A stretch of 64,000 nucleotides of DNA. It comes from Teratosphaeria epicoccoides (Eukaryota > Ascomycota > Dothideomycetes > Mycosphaerellales > Teratosphaeriaceae). Numbering within the stretch: position 1 is the first letter of the stretch; each line of letters starts with the position of its first letter. Below are positions 10,358 through 20,662 of this stretch, piece by piece. The translations under genes were made by a program, and so were the position numbers. The notes beneath the pieces were generated by a model that worked only from the letters and a program-made list of their open reading frames with translations, did no database searches and had not been told where the DNA came from. The DNA is taken from positions 248,001 through 312,000 of the forward strand of contig JADDMT010000008.1 in the NCBI GenBank assembly GCA_021401465.1, in the 5' to 3' direction.

Positions 10358-11371
10358 ATGAAAGGCATCCAAATAACCCAGTACGTCTCTGGCCCCCTCG
10401 ACCTCCGCGTCACCTCCCTCCCAGACCCCACCCCCTCCACCGACCAGTACACCATCGCCATCCGCGCCGCTGCCACCAACTTCTTCGACCTCCTCCAGAT
10501 CCGCGGGAGATATCAACACCAGCCCAGCCTCCCCTGGGTCTCTGGCTCCGAATTCTCTGGCGAAATCATCGCAACCCCCAAAGATGCCGCCAAACAGAAA
10601 TTCCGCGTCGGCGACAAAGTCTTCGGTGCCGCGCAAGGAGCCTACGCGACGAAAGTGTGCGCCAAGGAGGAGCAGTTGAGGCCGGTGCCGAGGGGTTGGG
10701 ATTACTTCGAGAGCGCCGGGTTGTTCGTCACGATGCCGACGAGTTATGCGGGTTTGGTGACGAGGTGCGGGTTGAAGGCCGGGGACTGGGTGCTCGTGCA
10801 TGCTGCGGCGGGTGGTGTGGGGTTGGCGGCTGTGCAGATCGCGAAGGCGTTGGGCGCGACGGTGGTTGCGACGGCCGGGTCGCCGCATAAGCTGGAGATT
10901 GCGAAGAGGTTTGGCGCGGATCATGTCGTGGACTACCGGGATGAGTCTTGGCCGTTGAGGGTGAAGGACTTGACGCCGAGGAAGAGGGGCGTGGATATCG
11001 TGTACGATCCTGTGGGGCTGATCGATAAGAGTACCAAGTGTATTGCTTGGAATGGGAGACTTGTGGTTATTGGGTTTACGGGAGGGACGTTGGAGAAGGT
11101 CCCGACGAATAAGTTGTTGTTGAAGAATATATCGGTTGTAGGTGTGCATTGGGGCGCGTATGCGCAGCATGAGCCGGAACGGATCTCGGACGTATGGGAC
11201 AGACTGTTCGAGCTCTTCGAGTCAGGCAAGGTCAGGGGCACGAACTATACGGATGTAGAGTACGTTGGTCTTGAGAGGGTACCAGAGGCCCTCAAGGCGC
11301 TAGGTGAAAGAGGGACATGGGGCAAAGTAGTTGTCAAGGTGCCGCAGAAGGAAGGCACAAGTAGATTGTAG
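10358..11371 (+). CDS. Quinone oxidoreductase-like MDR dehydrogenase (zinc-free type)
   Basis: 337 aa, single exon; the ATG at 10358 follows a CCAGC leader. It has the N-terminal GroES-like barrel of the medium-chain dehydrogenase/reductase family (AATNFFDLLQIRGRYQHQ, then PWVSGSEFSGEI), then a Rossmann domain with the nucleotide-binding signature HAAAGGVGLAAVQIAKALGA and GADHVVDYRDE. The GHE and four-Cys zinc motifs of alcohol dehydrogenases are absent, which fits the zeta-crystallin/QOR group that uses NADPH to reduce quinones or enones. The C-terminus (LERVPEALKALGERGTWGKVVVKV) is the usual QOR ending. The exact substrate cannot be read from sequence. Very likely cytosolic, since no targeting peptide is visible. 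Confidence 0.92.
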   Translation: MKGIQITQYVSGPLDLRVTSLPDPTPSTDQYTIAIRAAATNFFDLLQIRGRYQHQPSLPWVSGSEFSGEIIATPKDAAKQKFRVGDKVFGAAQGAYATKVCAKEEQLRPVPRGWDYFESAGLFVTMPTSYAGLVTRCGLKAGDWVLVHAAAGGVGLAAVQIAKALGATVVATAGSPHKLEIAKRFGADHVVDYRDESWPLRVKDLTPRKRGVDIVYDPVGLIDKSTKCIAWNGRLVVIGFTGGTLEKVPTNKLLLKNISVVGVHWGAYAQHEPERISDVWDRLFELFESGKVRGTNYTDVEYVGLERVPEALKALGERGTWGKVVVKVPQKEGTSRL

Positions 11372-12744
11372 AGCTTGATACACAGCGGGTGTAGGAGCAG
11401 CGATATCTGCCTCTCAGCCGAGTAATGTCCATATTCGGCATCGACATCAAAAAAAAGGTCGGTCGATTCAGGACTACCGAGCCGGCGAATGGGTCTCCGC
11501 GCTCTTATCGTTCCGAATGGCTTTGACAAATGCGGTGCACCGGAGCGCACACATCTACGCCAGAAGGACAGCAGACGGACGCCAAGTGCCCCGTGAGAAG
11601 TCTGAGGAATTGGAATGCGCCAGGGTGTTCTAGACCTATCTACCAGAGACGCTGCCGTTCCGAGCACACCTGCATTTCTCGGGAGCTGGCGACGAGATTT
11701 CTCTCTACGACTACGTGCCATCCGGGGGGTTCCAAATCCCCCGCACCCCGTCCTAAGACTCGCTCAATCTGGCGCATTGACAGACGCAACCTAGTCAACC
11801 GGGTGGGGTGTTCTACTACCACCTGTGCCTCCAGATCAGGAAGGCCATCCTCGCCTTTCTGGAGGCCGGAGTACCATGCATCGAACAGCCCAACAGCAAT
11901 GCACCTCACCGCGAACGTCCTTCGCCGCTTGCACGACTGCCGACTCGGGCTGGCCGAAGTCCGCGATGGTCTGGCGCAGCTTGATGATGCTTGGTAAGGC
12001 TATTCGAGGACACCTCAGCGTACGACAGCGTGTCATTACCACCTGTGCCTGAGGTCAGCGAAGCTCAAGTCCGCGATAAAGGTGTTGTCGGCACGTTTGA
12101 TTGAACGATGTGTTGCAGCTAGTGGTAGGCGCGATCGACTCGGAGGAGGCTCGCGAGAGTCGCGAAGAGGCGGGACGATCGAACAGTGAGCATGTCCACT
12201 GCCCGGTAGCCTCGCAAAATGTTGACCATGGTGGATAGAGCTTACCATCTTTGTTGCCATCTATGCGCATCTCAGCCTCGTCACATTTCTCTTCGATTTG
12301 ACCACCTAGGAGCTGAATGATTCCGGTCGACCTAGAGGGCTTGCGTGATCGCATTGATGGTTGCACCGCGGCACTCTTTTCTCGGCGTTCGAAGGGATAG
12401 AGCTAGAAAGAAGGCTCGAGGGAGCGTGGCAGGCTATCGTGATGTCGCAAGGACGATCGGCTTTTGGTCACATGACGAACATTGATCGTGCGGCTTTAAG
12501 TCAGCCTGAGTGGTGGCGAGCCCCCAGTCCGATGGACCAGAAATGGACACCGTCAGCAATGGTTCCCATGTGCAGAAACTGTTTTGAGACCGTCACGGCT
12601 GAGCTTTCCTCTCCCCACCACCCACACCACCATGATCCAGCGTGTAAAACGCCTCATACAAACTCCCCCTATACCGTCCCAAATCTACACAGCACCAATC
12701 AGCACCTCCACCGTCACACTCACCACATCGCTCACAGAAAAGAC
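11372..12744. other. Intergenic
   Basis: 1.37 kb without a supported gene. The words ccacctgtgcct and aagtccgcgat each occur twice (near 11818/12039 and 11957/12067), hinting at an old, degenerate local duplication. Several ORFs of 70-155 codons here look like chance frames. Confidence 0.4.
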
Positions 12745-14748
12745 TCACTTACCGCTCAAAAAACACACCCAAGCCGCTGCTCGGCGCTCCGTCGTACTAT
12801 CACCCAAGGGCACGCAGTGGATCGCCCGCCACTGGTCTCCCCACCAGATCTTAGTACCGAATTCCATGCCCTTTGTGCAGCCTTCCGATACAGCAGCCAC
12901 GACGCGATCGCGCAGGACGCGGGAGGAGTCGGAGGATTGTCTGTGACTGTAGGCGTGGAGCGCTTGGGATGGGTTGCCGTCGTGGAGCATGTGGTCGAGA
13001 TGCTGGGAGGTCCAGGGGATGTGGATGCCTGACGGTCGATTGTTAGGATGATACTGTGTTGGTCGGACGATCAGGAAGTCTTGGTGGTGGGTTTTCAGGC
13101 GCTCGAGCTCGGAGAGGAGGGTGCGTGTTTGCATGCTGCAGGTTTCTGATTCGAGCTTGGCGAAGGATCGGGCGGCGTTCTCGATGGTGCCGGTCACAGT
13201 CACGGTATCTTGGAAGTCGTCGGCTAGTGCACACCAGTCGACCTGTTCGAACGGTTCTAGCTGCTGCTCCGCTGGATGTAGGGTTTGGATGTCGTCAAGC
13301 GGGAGACCGGTGCCGGTCGCCAGTTCGGTCAAGGCAGCTTTGGTGAAAGACTCTGTGACATCCAATTCAGCAACCAGAAGATACGTCTTCCGGCGTGTCC
13401 TGCGTTCCAGTACCTGGTTGACGACTTGCAGCATGATGCGGCAAGTGCTGGTGACTTTCGACGAAGGCTCCACGCGCAAATGACTCTGTACCGTCGTCCC
13501 GTACGGAATGTTCAGGAAGCTGCATGCACCAACCTGCAGCACATTCGCTCCAAGCCTATAGTTCTCCGAGATGAACCTGATAGGGGCTCCTTGCACCTTC
13601 GGATCGGCGAGAGCAATGCCTCCGAATCTGGTCGACCTTGACGCTGCCGCCGCAGCCTGGACAGGATGTCTCGCCTTCGGATGGTCCGGAAAATTCCGCG
13701 CAGACTCCTCTTCCAATATCGTTTCAGTCACAGATGCGGCCCGCGGCTCAGTCAAGGACACATCGTTAGGATGGTGATGAAGCCTACTACTCAGAGCCGA
13801 CGACCCAGAAGTCAACGAAGGCGTCGACGACAGATCCGAGATCGTGGCCGTGTCATCGGTGACCGGATCGTCGTCCCACCACTGTCTGGTGACATGCGCG
13901 TGTATCAACGGGCACTTCGCCAGCGCCTCAACAAGCCTATCGACCTGCCCAGGCTTCAGCGTGACGGGCTTGCGCGGCGTGGAGCGAGAGGACACCACGC
14001 CATCGCGCTCTCGACGCATCGATGAGGCTGATGTCGGCGATGTTGGAGACAATGGTGACGAATGCATGCTGCCCCGGGAGGGCGTCTCGTCACGATCATA
14101 TCGCGTCGGCGCTGGTGTCAGTGTTCTGTCTGCGGAGGGTGCATTGAGTGGGTCGCAAAGCGAGATCAAGGATGTGTTGACGTCTCGAGGTGAAAAGTAA
14201 AGTACCTCAGAGTTTCGTCTATGCGTGCTGATGCTATCGTGAGGCAAGAATGCGATGCCGTCAATGCTCTTCCGGGTTGGGCCTCTGCTTGCGATCCCAA
14301 AAGTCCCGTACGAAGTCTGTAAGGTCGTATTCGTATGGATCTTCGAAATCTCAGCAATGTTATGCGCCGAGATGTGATCAGACAGAAAGCTCACATCCGC
14401 ATCAGCACTCGTCCCCGGAGTATCGGCCGATGTATCGACCTGCAGCTGGTATGCTGTATCCGGGTTGATGGATGTCGTAGGCGTTTCGAGACTCTGGCCG
14501 TGTTGGCTAGAGGATGACGCACAGACGTTTACACCGCCCCCCTCACCGCCCGTGCGCCATGCGTTCCGAAACGCCTGTGCATGGTTGTCGGTGTTAGAAT
14601 TTGTGGTATCCCGGTCCTTTTGTCGTAGGGATTTCAGCCATCCTCTGTGTCTATGATCAGCCTCAACCCTCACGGGCGGCTTTGAACCTAATAATTGTGC
14701 AGCGGTCGCGACAGAGTAACCAGTTCCGGTCATCGTGTCTCGTTCCAA
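12745..14748 (-). CDS. PAS-like domain protein, putative signalling regulator
   Basis: 667 aa, single exon, ATG at 14748. The first 350 residues are disordered, rich in Ser/Thr/Asp/Arg, with a phospho-site-like segment (SSPLSPTSPTSASSMRR). Around residues 360-460 there is a PAS-like core: FGGIALADPKVQGAPIRFIS, then LGANVLQVGACSFLNIPYGT, and a strand pair ending RKTYLLVAELDVTESF. The C-terminal 150 residues contain a helix (LLSELERLKTHHQDFLIV) and end HCVPLGDSTTERRAAAWVCF, which may complete the fold. In LOV-type fungal photoreceptors the equivalent loop has NCRFLQ with a flavin-linking Cys; that motif is missing here, so light sensing by the usual chemistry is unlikely. Similar PAS-like proteins occur widely in Dothideomycetes (from memory). 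Confidence 0.6.
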   Translation of the reverse strand: MERDTMTGTGYSVATAAQLLGSKPPVRVEADHRHRGWLKSLRQKDRDTTNSNTDNHAQAFRNAWRTGGEGGGVNVCASSSSQHGQSLETPTTSINPDTAYQLQVDTSADTPGTSADADVSFLSDHISAHNIAEISKIHTNTTLQTSYGTFGIASRGPTRKSIDGIAFLPHDSISTHRRNSEVLYFSPRDVNTSLISLCDPLNAPSADRTLTPAPTRYDRDETPSRGSMHSSPLSPTSPTSASSMRRERDGVVSSRSTPRKPVTLKPGQVDRLVEALAKCPLIHAHVTRQWWDDDPVTDDTATISDLSSTPSLTSGSSALSSRLHHHPNDVSLTEPRAASVTETILEEESARNFPDHPKARHPVQAAAAASRSTRFGGIALADPKVQGAPIRFISENYRLGANVLQVGACSFLNIPYGTTVQSHLRVEPSSKVTSTCRIMLQVVNQVLERRTRRKTYLLVAELDVTESFTKAALTELATGTGLPLDDIQTLHPAEQQLEPFEQVDWCALADDFQDTVTVTGTIENAARSFAKLESETCSMQTRTLLSELERLKTHHQDFLIVRPTQYHPNNRPSGIHIPWTSQHLDHMLHDGNPSQALHAYSHRQSSDSSRVLRDRVVAAVSEGCTKGMEFGTKIWWGDQWRAIHCVPLGDSTTERRAAAWVCFLSGK

Positions 14749-15245
14749 TTGGCTGTATGCACGATATGTCTCGATCGGGAGGAATTTCGTGTCTATTCCT
14801 CGTGGTTGTTACTGGCCCGCAGTATGCTCGTCTCTCGCGTTGTGCAGTGGTTTCTACTCTAGCTAGTCGTTTAGTTTTCGGGGAAACATGTTATAGGTGC
14901 GGTGAAGATCAGTAATGCGAGGCTCGGCAGACCTGTGACGGGGCTTTACGGGAACAATGGGCATTGTCTCGTCCACGTGGTGGTGGTCATGGCCAGACCA
15001 AGCCCGACGCCCCGTGGACAAAGGGATAGCCATGTCTTGCGACATCCACGCAACGCTGCGCAACAACAAACGCAGGAGGTGCCCAGTGGTTGGGAGCAGG
15101 AGCAGCGTGCTACGCGTCATCGCAGATCTAGGATTCGTCGGATCATGGTACTTGTCGGCCCAAAAAAAGACATCCCATCTGTGTCTGCGCCGTCAGCGAT
15201 GCCCTAGTGGCTATTCCATGCCGTCTGGGTCCGTTTCGTGCCGGT
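14749..15245. other. Intergenic
   Basis: About 500 bp between the 5' end of the PAS-like gene and the 3' end of lad1. No gene seen. Contains cacgtgg near 14984. Confidence 0.4.
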
Positions 15246-16425
15246 TCATCTCTCGCCTTCGTCCATGCTCTGGATCATGACCTTGATCCCGCCCTGCTTG
15301 GGGTCTGCGGCGACGTTGAACGCTTCGATGGCCTGCTCTAGTGTGTACCTGTGGGTGACCAAGCTCTTAAGATTGATGACGCCGCCTCGTAGCAATCTGA
15401 TAGCGCGCGGCCAAGTGTTTGCGTATCGGTACTGAAATTGAAGATCAACCTCGCGCGTGCTGAGACGCATGAATGGTATCTTGATTTCTGGCCTGCCGAC
15501 ACCGATGACAAAGACCTTGCCGCCGAACTTGGCTGCGTGAATCGCGCCAGATACTGACGATTCGACTCCGGTGCACTCCATGACCACTGCAGGCTCTACG
15601 CCATCTGCCAACTTCACGACCTTGCCCGCGAACTGTTCGGGGCTGTCGGTGAAATCGACCCTGTGCGTTCTTACACCCGGGCAGAACTCTTTCGCGAATC
15701 GCAGACGGCCCTCATCGATGTCGGTGATGACAATTGGTTCTGCACCGGCTGCCTTGACGCATGCCAACGTCACCAAACCGATCGGACCCGCTCCACACAC
15801 CAGCACGCTATCGCCCAAGGTGATATTTGCTCTCTGCATGCCAGCCAAAGCCACGGAGAGGGGTTCCAGCAATGCGCCGTCTTCATAGCTCATGTCTCCG
15901 ATCCTGTGACACCAGACGGCTGGATGGTTGACGTATCTTCGCAGCAGCCCCGGGATGGGTGGCGTCGAGCGGAACTCGACGGATTCGCAGCCATTATATC
16001 GGCCTGTCAAGCAGGGTTCACATTCGCCGCAGATGATGTTCGGTTCGATGGCAACACGATCGCCAATTTCGTGGGTCTTGACAGAGGGATGCTTTGCAAC
16101 AACAACGCCCGCGGACTCATGCCCCAGTATATGAGTGTCTTCGACGATCATAGGACCGATTCGCCCTGCATGCCAAAAGTGAACATCGGACCTGCACCCA
16201 GTCAGTTGCATCGTCAATGGATCCGATTTCGACCTCGCCATACCCGCAAATGCCCGTGCTCTTGACGGCGACTGTGATCTCGCCTGGTGAGAGTTTCTCG
16301 CCCTTCTCTACTTCTTCCTTGCTTGGAAAAGCATCAGCCACCCACAAGTCGTGTGCGGGGTTGGTGTACACTCCAATATTGGCCTTCGCGGGCTTGATGG
16401 TGGTTGCCACTGTGGTTGTCGACAT
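15246..16425 (-). CDS. lad1: L-arabinitol 4-dehydrogenase (zinc MDR), two exons
   Basis: Complement join 16425-16244 and 16191-15246, 375 aa. The 52-bp intron starts gtatgg and ends gtgcag; splicing makes CG|S, giving STGICGSDVHFWHAG. Catalytic zinc ligands are Cys60, His85-Glu86 (GHE) and the Glu of ALLEPLSVA. The structural zinc site is Cys115/118/121/129 (CGECEPCLTGRYNGC). The NAD-binding motif is CGAGPIGLV, with ITDIDEGRL downstream. LLRRYVNHPAVWCH and the overall length match fungal LAD better than xylitol dehydrogenase, from memory. LAD oxidises L-arabinitol to L-xylulose with NAD in pentose catabolism, in the cytosol. Alternatives: sorbitol or xylitol dehydrogenase. The start gives MSTTTVATTIKPAK, and upstream codons look non-coding. 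Confidence 0.9.
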
Positions 16426-17212
16426 GGTATCTGCTCCCCTGATGGAGCTCTCACAATGAACACCTGCCGGTCGCTCGTTGCACAAGACCACGGATGGAGG
16501 GAGATTGGAATCTGACCATCACTGACTTACCAGCGGCATGAGGGCCAGGGACAAAGAAGTCACCGAAGTCACTGTGACTTTGTATTCTGACTTGGCGCGT
16601 GGTGGCGAGCCATTCTCCAGCAATTGGATTGTCATGATGTGGAGGCCACGGGCATTGGTGGGGCAACAGTTCGCCGGGTGATGTGAAAGTTGGGGATAAG
16701 CTTTATGGGGGCCCGGTAAGGCATGTGGGTGTGTGTGTGGGTGTGTGTGTGGGTGTGTGTGTGGGTGTGTGTGTGGGTGTGTGTGTGGGTGTGTGTGTGT
16801 GTGTGTGTTGTGGAGGATCGTCTTGCCGGATACAGACAGCCGGAGCAGCTGTGGATCATGGGATGAACTGCGCCGGCTGCTCTCGTGTACCGAATCCGTG
16901 TACAAGTAAATCGATGCTATGGCTATGTGCAAGTAATAAAGGCTGGAGCTAGACTGACATACACTGAAAGTTCTGTCCAGGAGTCTTATGATGATGCATG
17001 ACTTCATCCTGCCTGGCCGATCAACACCTGCAGCTTCTTCCAAGTTTCGTGCAGCTGCCGCCCTGCACAATAAATAATAAGCATCATGGACAGGATGCGC
17101 GGAGATGAAAGGCACATCTTCATCATGCTGTCGACAGCCTGGTCCAACACACGCACGTAATCCACACCTCTCACTGCACCTCCGTATCGTATCATGTGAT
17201 ACCGCAGCAAGC
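16426..17212. other. Divergent intergenic region of lad1 and the PMP3-like gene
   Basis: 787 bp between two divergent genes; contains the GT minisatellite described separately and presumably both promoters. The lad1-proximal 100 bp has no clear TATA box. Several frames are open over the repeat only because of its composition. Confidence 0.5.
16722..16811. repeat. GT-rich minisatellite, (gtgtgtgtgg)n
   Basis: Tandem ten-base units gtgtgtgtgg repeated about eight times with phase slips, ending in a pure (gt)n run. It lies about 300 bp upstream of lad1 and 400 bp upstream of the PMP3-like gene. Copy number probably varies between strains, and the alternating purine/pyrimidine tract could adopt Z-DNA (inference). 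Confidence 0.9.
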
Positions 17213-17856
17213 ATGAGGGCACTGTGCTACCGCGTCTTCTTGACGCTGATCAACATCTTCTTTCCGCCCCTGGCCGTCGCGATGCTGTGCGGGTTTGGGT
17301 GGGACATGGCCGTCAATTGCTGTCTGTTCTTGCTTGCCGTCATCCCGAGCCACGTTCATGGCTTCTACCTCTCGTGCACATACTTTCACAGGAGGCGCAA
17401 AGTGCGACATGCCTTCCACCTCGTCTAAATCCGCGCTTGCTGACGTGTTCAAAGGTCAAAAAAGGACGCTGGCCCGGTGGACCGAAATCAATGATTGAAG
17501 CTCGAAATGTGATCAACGGCGGCGCTTCGGAGGCAGAGGCGCGCAAGCTCTACCTCAAGGAGCACGGCCAAGGCCTCGAGCGCAAGAGCAGTAGAAGAAA
17601 TAGCAGGGAGCCAAGCGCACGCAGATCAAATCCCCAGCCGCCTGAGATGATGCAGAGACAAGGCAGTCAGCCAGGTCGGTCACCCTCAGCGCGACCGGGC
17701 AGACATGGCAGCCAGCTGGGTCGAACCACAGTAGTGTTGGATCACAACAGGACAGGAGAACACACCGCAAGAGATGGATATGCTGTGCCACAGGCAGGAT
17801 TTCCACACGTCACCCAGCAGCTGTCGCTTCGGCCAACGCGTGCTCCTGTATCATAG
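17213..17856 (+). CDS. PMP3/UPF0057 plasma-membrane proteolipid with long tail, two exons
   Basis: Join 17213-17401 and 17455-17856, 196 aa. Exon 1 carries the two hydrophobic segments of the UPF0057/Pmp3 family (FLTLINIFFPPLAVAMLCGF, then CCLFLLAVIPSHVHGFYL) with the signature FPPLAV and SHVHGFYLS. A 53-bp intron (gtgcga ... ctgac ... caaag) joins HRRRK to VKKGRWPGGPKSMIEARNVI, which fits filamentous-fungal homologues where KGRWPGGPK follows the second helix. The start after tcatgtg/gcaagc is the only ATG ahead of the membrane segments. Pmp3 proteins tune plasma-membrane potential and salt/cation tolerance. The remaining 120 residues are polar, Arg/Ser/Gln-rich and probably cytosolic; the classic yeast protein is only about 55 aa. 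The gtgcga donor is non-consensus. Confidence 0.75.
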
Positions 17857-18465
17857 CAGCAAACTCATGATAGTACGGGCCTGCTCGTCAGCCACATTAC
17901 CACATGTTGCGCACGCTGACCATAAGTCATATGCTGGATGCTTGGGTGAGCGGCGTGGGTGTGCGCGGTGCCACCGTTCGGTCTATGATCTTCCGCTCGT
18001 CTGTCGGGGACTGCTCTTGACTGTCAGGAGTCCTCCATGTGCCATCTGAAGCGGTGTCTCTGACCTCGAGGCTGATCAATGTTCCGACCATGGGAAAGGG
18101 ACGAGCGCAAGCGCTGCTTCAGCCCTCCTGATCATCTGCACTGTGACGTACCTTGTACTCTGGTGGCCCTCGCATGGCGCGACCAGGTACGCGTGATTAG
18201 CCCTTCACTGCATGAACAGGTAGGTAGGCTCGTGAACCCTTTTTCTTCTACTCCGTGCACGAAATATAGCATATCATGTGTCGTCGTACCTCATCACAGG
18301 CTCAGCGTTGACCCATTGTGGAACAAAGACTCTCTCCTGGACGCGGAATACTGGGGCATCGCATAACGGCGACACTCCGCCGTGGCGGCGAGGCGCCCGA
18401 TACGTACATAGCAAGGCGGCAGGTCAGAAGACATCCCGGAAGGTAACACGCGAACAGACGCCATC
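17857..18465. other. Intergenic
   Basis: About 600 bp between tandem genes. No gene seen. It must hold the terminator of the PMP3-like gene and the promoter of the next gene. Confidence 0.4.
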
Positions 18466-20163
18466 ATGACGAGGTCTCGGCGGGCGAGGCCCGATCTGAC
18501 CGAGTCTTGGGATGCGATGGACGACGATCAAGAAGAAAGGACCATCTACACTGAGGACGACGAGCGATCAGAAATGCAGGACTCGTATCGAGACGACGGC
18601 TTGTCGACGACAAGAGGCATGCGCAGCAGCAGGGCTGGTCTCAGGGGATCGGACACCGCGCCCACGCGGTCACCGCGGCTCTCTGTTGAACCCGAGTCGG
18701 TGATGCCGACCGCCCCCGACGCTGCCGCTGCCAAGAGAAGAACGGCCACACCGCGCTTCAGATTGAACGATCGGTCTATGACCAGCGACGCGGGGCGAGT
18801 GAATGGAAATGGCCGTGCCAAGGCAAGAGCATCGACTCCGCATTCTCGGCTGAATCAGAGATCGTTGACGAGTGATGCTGGCAAGTTCGGGTCCAGGCTG
18901 AAGGAGGAGACCGACGACGACGACGACGATGAAGCCGAAGACAGGCCCGTCGCGCAACACTTCAATGTGCTTTGGCGTAGGCTCCTGCAGCCGTTGCTGG
19001 TGTACGCCACAGACATCGTGCGCATTGCGTTGCAGAACCTGAAGCCTCTGCTCGGGTATGCTCTCTTATTATACATCACGGTAGGTGGTCTTGTCTTTGG
19101 CATTGGCTTTCTCACCAACACCGTCAACAACGCTTTGACGCCCGTCTGCCGGATACCAGGCGCATCGTATCTCAACCTCCCATTCTGCCCCGTGATCACC
19201 ACACCCGAATTGCGAGGCCCGGCTGAGTTCGATAAGCTCGTGCAGGCCCAATCTCAATTTGAGGATGTCCTGGCTTCCACGCAGGTCGGAGCGAGCTTGC
19301 CCATGGACATGAAGCGGAGCGAGGCCAGCATTCGTGATCTCAAGCATGTGGTCCAGTACAGCACGCTGCCGTCACGCAACGAGCTCGTGTTCGAATTTGG
19401 AGGGTTCATCGACACCGCACGTCAGGCGAGCCAGGATCTGAGCAAGTTCAACTCACATATCGGTCGCGCGGTTGATCACATACTCAGCACGAATCGATGG
19501 ACGCTGTCAACGATTGAAGGCGTCAAGAATGAGAAAGATGGGCAAGGGGCGATCAGGAGATGGGTTGGCGACAACCTCAACATCTTTGCGCCTTTCCAGC
19601 CTGTCTCGTTGTCCCGAGATCTTCTTCTGGACCAGTATCTTCGTCACACGGGCGCCGTGGAAGATCAGATCCTCACGCTCATTACCGAAGCGCAAGCTCT
19701 GCTCAACATTCTGGATAACCTGGACGACCGACTGGACGTCATCAGCTCCATCGCCACCCGTGATGGTGTAAAGATCCAGGACCGCAAGGAAGAGCTCTTC
19801 GCACAACTGTGGACGAAGCTTGGTGGGAACAGAAACCAGAAAGCCAAACATGAGCAACAGCTGCACTTGCTCAAGGAAGTCGTGACATACCGCAAATTGG
19901 CCTGGGCGCACATCACCAGCACCATCGTCAAGCTGCAAGCCATCAGGGACAGTCTGGAGGATCTGAGGGAGCGGGTGGCGATGCCTGAGACGATAGGCGA
20001 GAAAGTGCCTCTGGAGGTCCACATTTCCGACATCAATCTGGGCATCGAGAGACTGGAGGCACAGCGGGACGAGAGCAGGAGGCTTGAAGCGGAGAATTAC
20101 GCCAGGATCCTTCACAGGGCGGATGAGGGTGATAGGAGGCTGGTTGATGGGAAGGAGCTTTAG
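18466..20163 (+). CDS. Single-pass membrane protein with coiled coil, function unknown
   Basis: 565 aa, single exon. The N-terminal 160 residues are charged and disordered, with a near-duplicate motif: TPRFRLNDRSMTSDAG at about 95-110 and TPHSRLNQRSLTSDAG at about 124-139, then an acidic run (ETDDDDDDEAED). One strong transmembrane segment lies at about 195-217 (LLGYALLLYITVGGLVFGIGFL). The C-terminal 340 residues are mainly helical, with coiled-coil-like heptads (LNILDNLDDRLDVISSIA; IERLEAQRDESRRLEAENYA). A basic/Ser-rich N-tail plus one membrane helix and lumenal coiled coils recalls nuclear-envelope or ER proteins conserved in Pezizomycotina, but I cannot name a family. There is no signal peptide, so type II or tail-proximal insertion is likely. 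Confidence 0.8.
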   Translation: MTRSRRARPDLTESWDAMDDDQEERTIYTEDDERSEMQDSYRDDGLSTTRGMRSSRAGLRGSDTAPTRSPRLSVEPESVMPTAPDAAAAKRRTATPRFRLNDRSMTSDAGRVNGNGRAKARASTPHSRLNQRSLTSDAGKFGSRLKEETDDDDDDEAEDRPVAQHFNVLWRRLLQPLLVYATDIVRIALQNLKPLLGYALLLYITVGGLVFGIGFLTNTVNNALTPVCRIPGASYLNLPFCPVITTPELRGPAEFDKLVQAQSQFEDVLASTQVGASLPMDMKRSEASIRDLKHVVQYSTLPSRNELVFEFGGFIDTARQASQDLSKFNSHIGRAVDHILSTNRWTLSTIEGVKNEKDGQGAIRRWVGDNLNIFAPFQPVSLSRDLLLDQYLRHTGAVEDQILTLITEAQALLNILDNLDDRLDVISSIATRDGVKIQDRKEELFAQLWTKLGGNRNQKAKHEQQLHLLKEVVTYRKLAWAHITSTIVKLQAIRDSLEDLRERVAMPETIGEKVPLEVHISDINLGIERLEAQRDESRRLEAENYARILHRADEGDRRLVDGKEL

Positions 20164-20662
20164 GCCTGGGTGGAGGGAGCTCAGGCGATTGATGAATGAC
20201 TCTTGCATTTGGAGCGGCATGGCGACGATCGTATGACCTGGCGACGGCATTTTCGCACACAGCGTGAGGTGGTCGCAAGAACTGAATGATGATACCCATT
20301 ACCAGATAGGAACGTGGTCAAATTTCTTCGGGCCCTTTGATCGGCTTATCTTGATCGTCTGACCCGCTCGCGCGTTTCGAAATATGTGCTTCTGAGCTCT
20401 TCGGTGTGAGGTACGCACTTGTCAAACACAGTACCGCGTTGTGCGGACAAATTGGAAAAGGGACCAGAATCATCAGGTATATCGGGGGTCAATGGCAAGT
20501 GATGATGAAATCAGCGTCTACAAACTGTCTCGACTCCTCGCTTCTGGCTGCGCTAAAGTCCATTGTCTCCTTTCTTCAGTCTGCGCTGCTTACCAACCTC
20601 ATCCGTCCGGCCACCCAATCTCGATTTCAGCAGCTCTTGTTCAGAGACCATTTTCACGGGCA
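20164..20662. other. Intergenic
   Basis: 500 bp between convergent units; nothing recognised. Confidence 0.4.

Noticed and set aside
16519..17214. 231-codon minus-strand ORF with His-Thr repeats
   Set aside because: Produced by the GT minisatellite.
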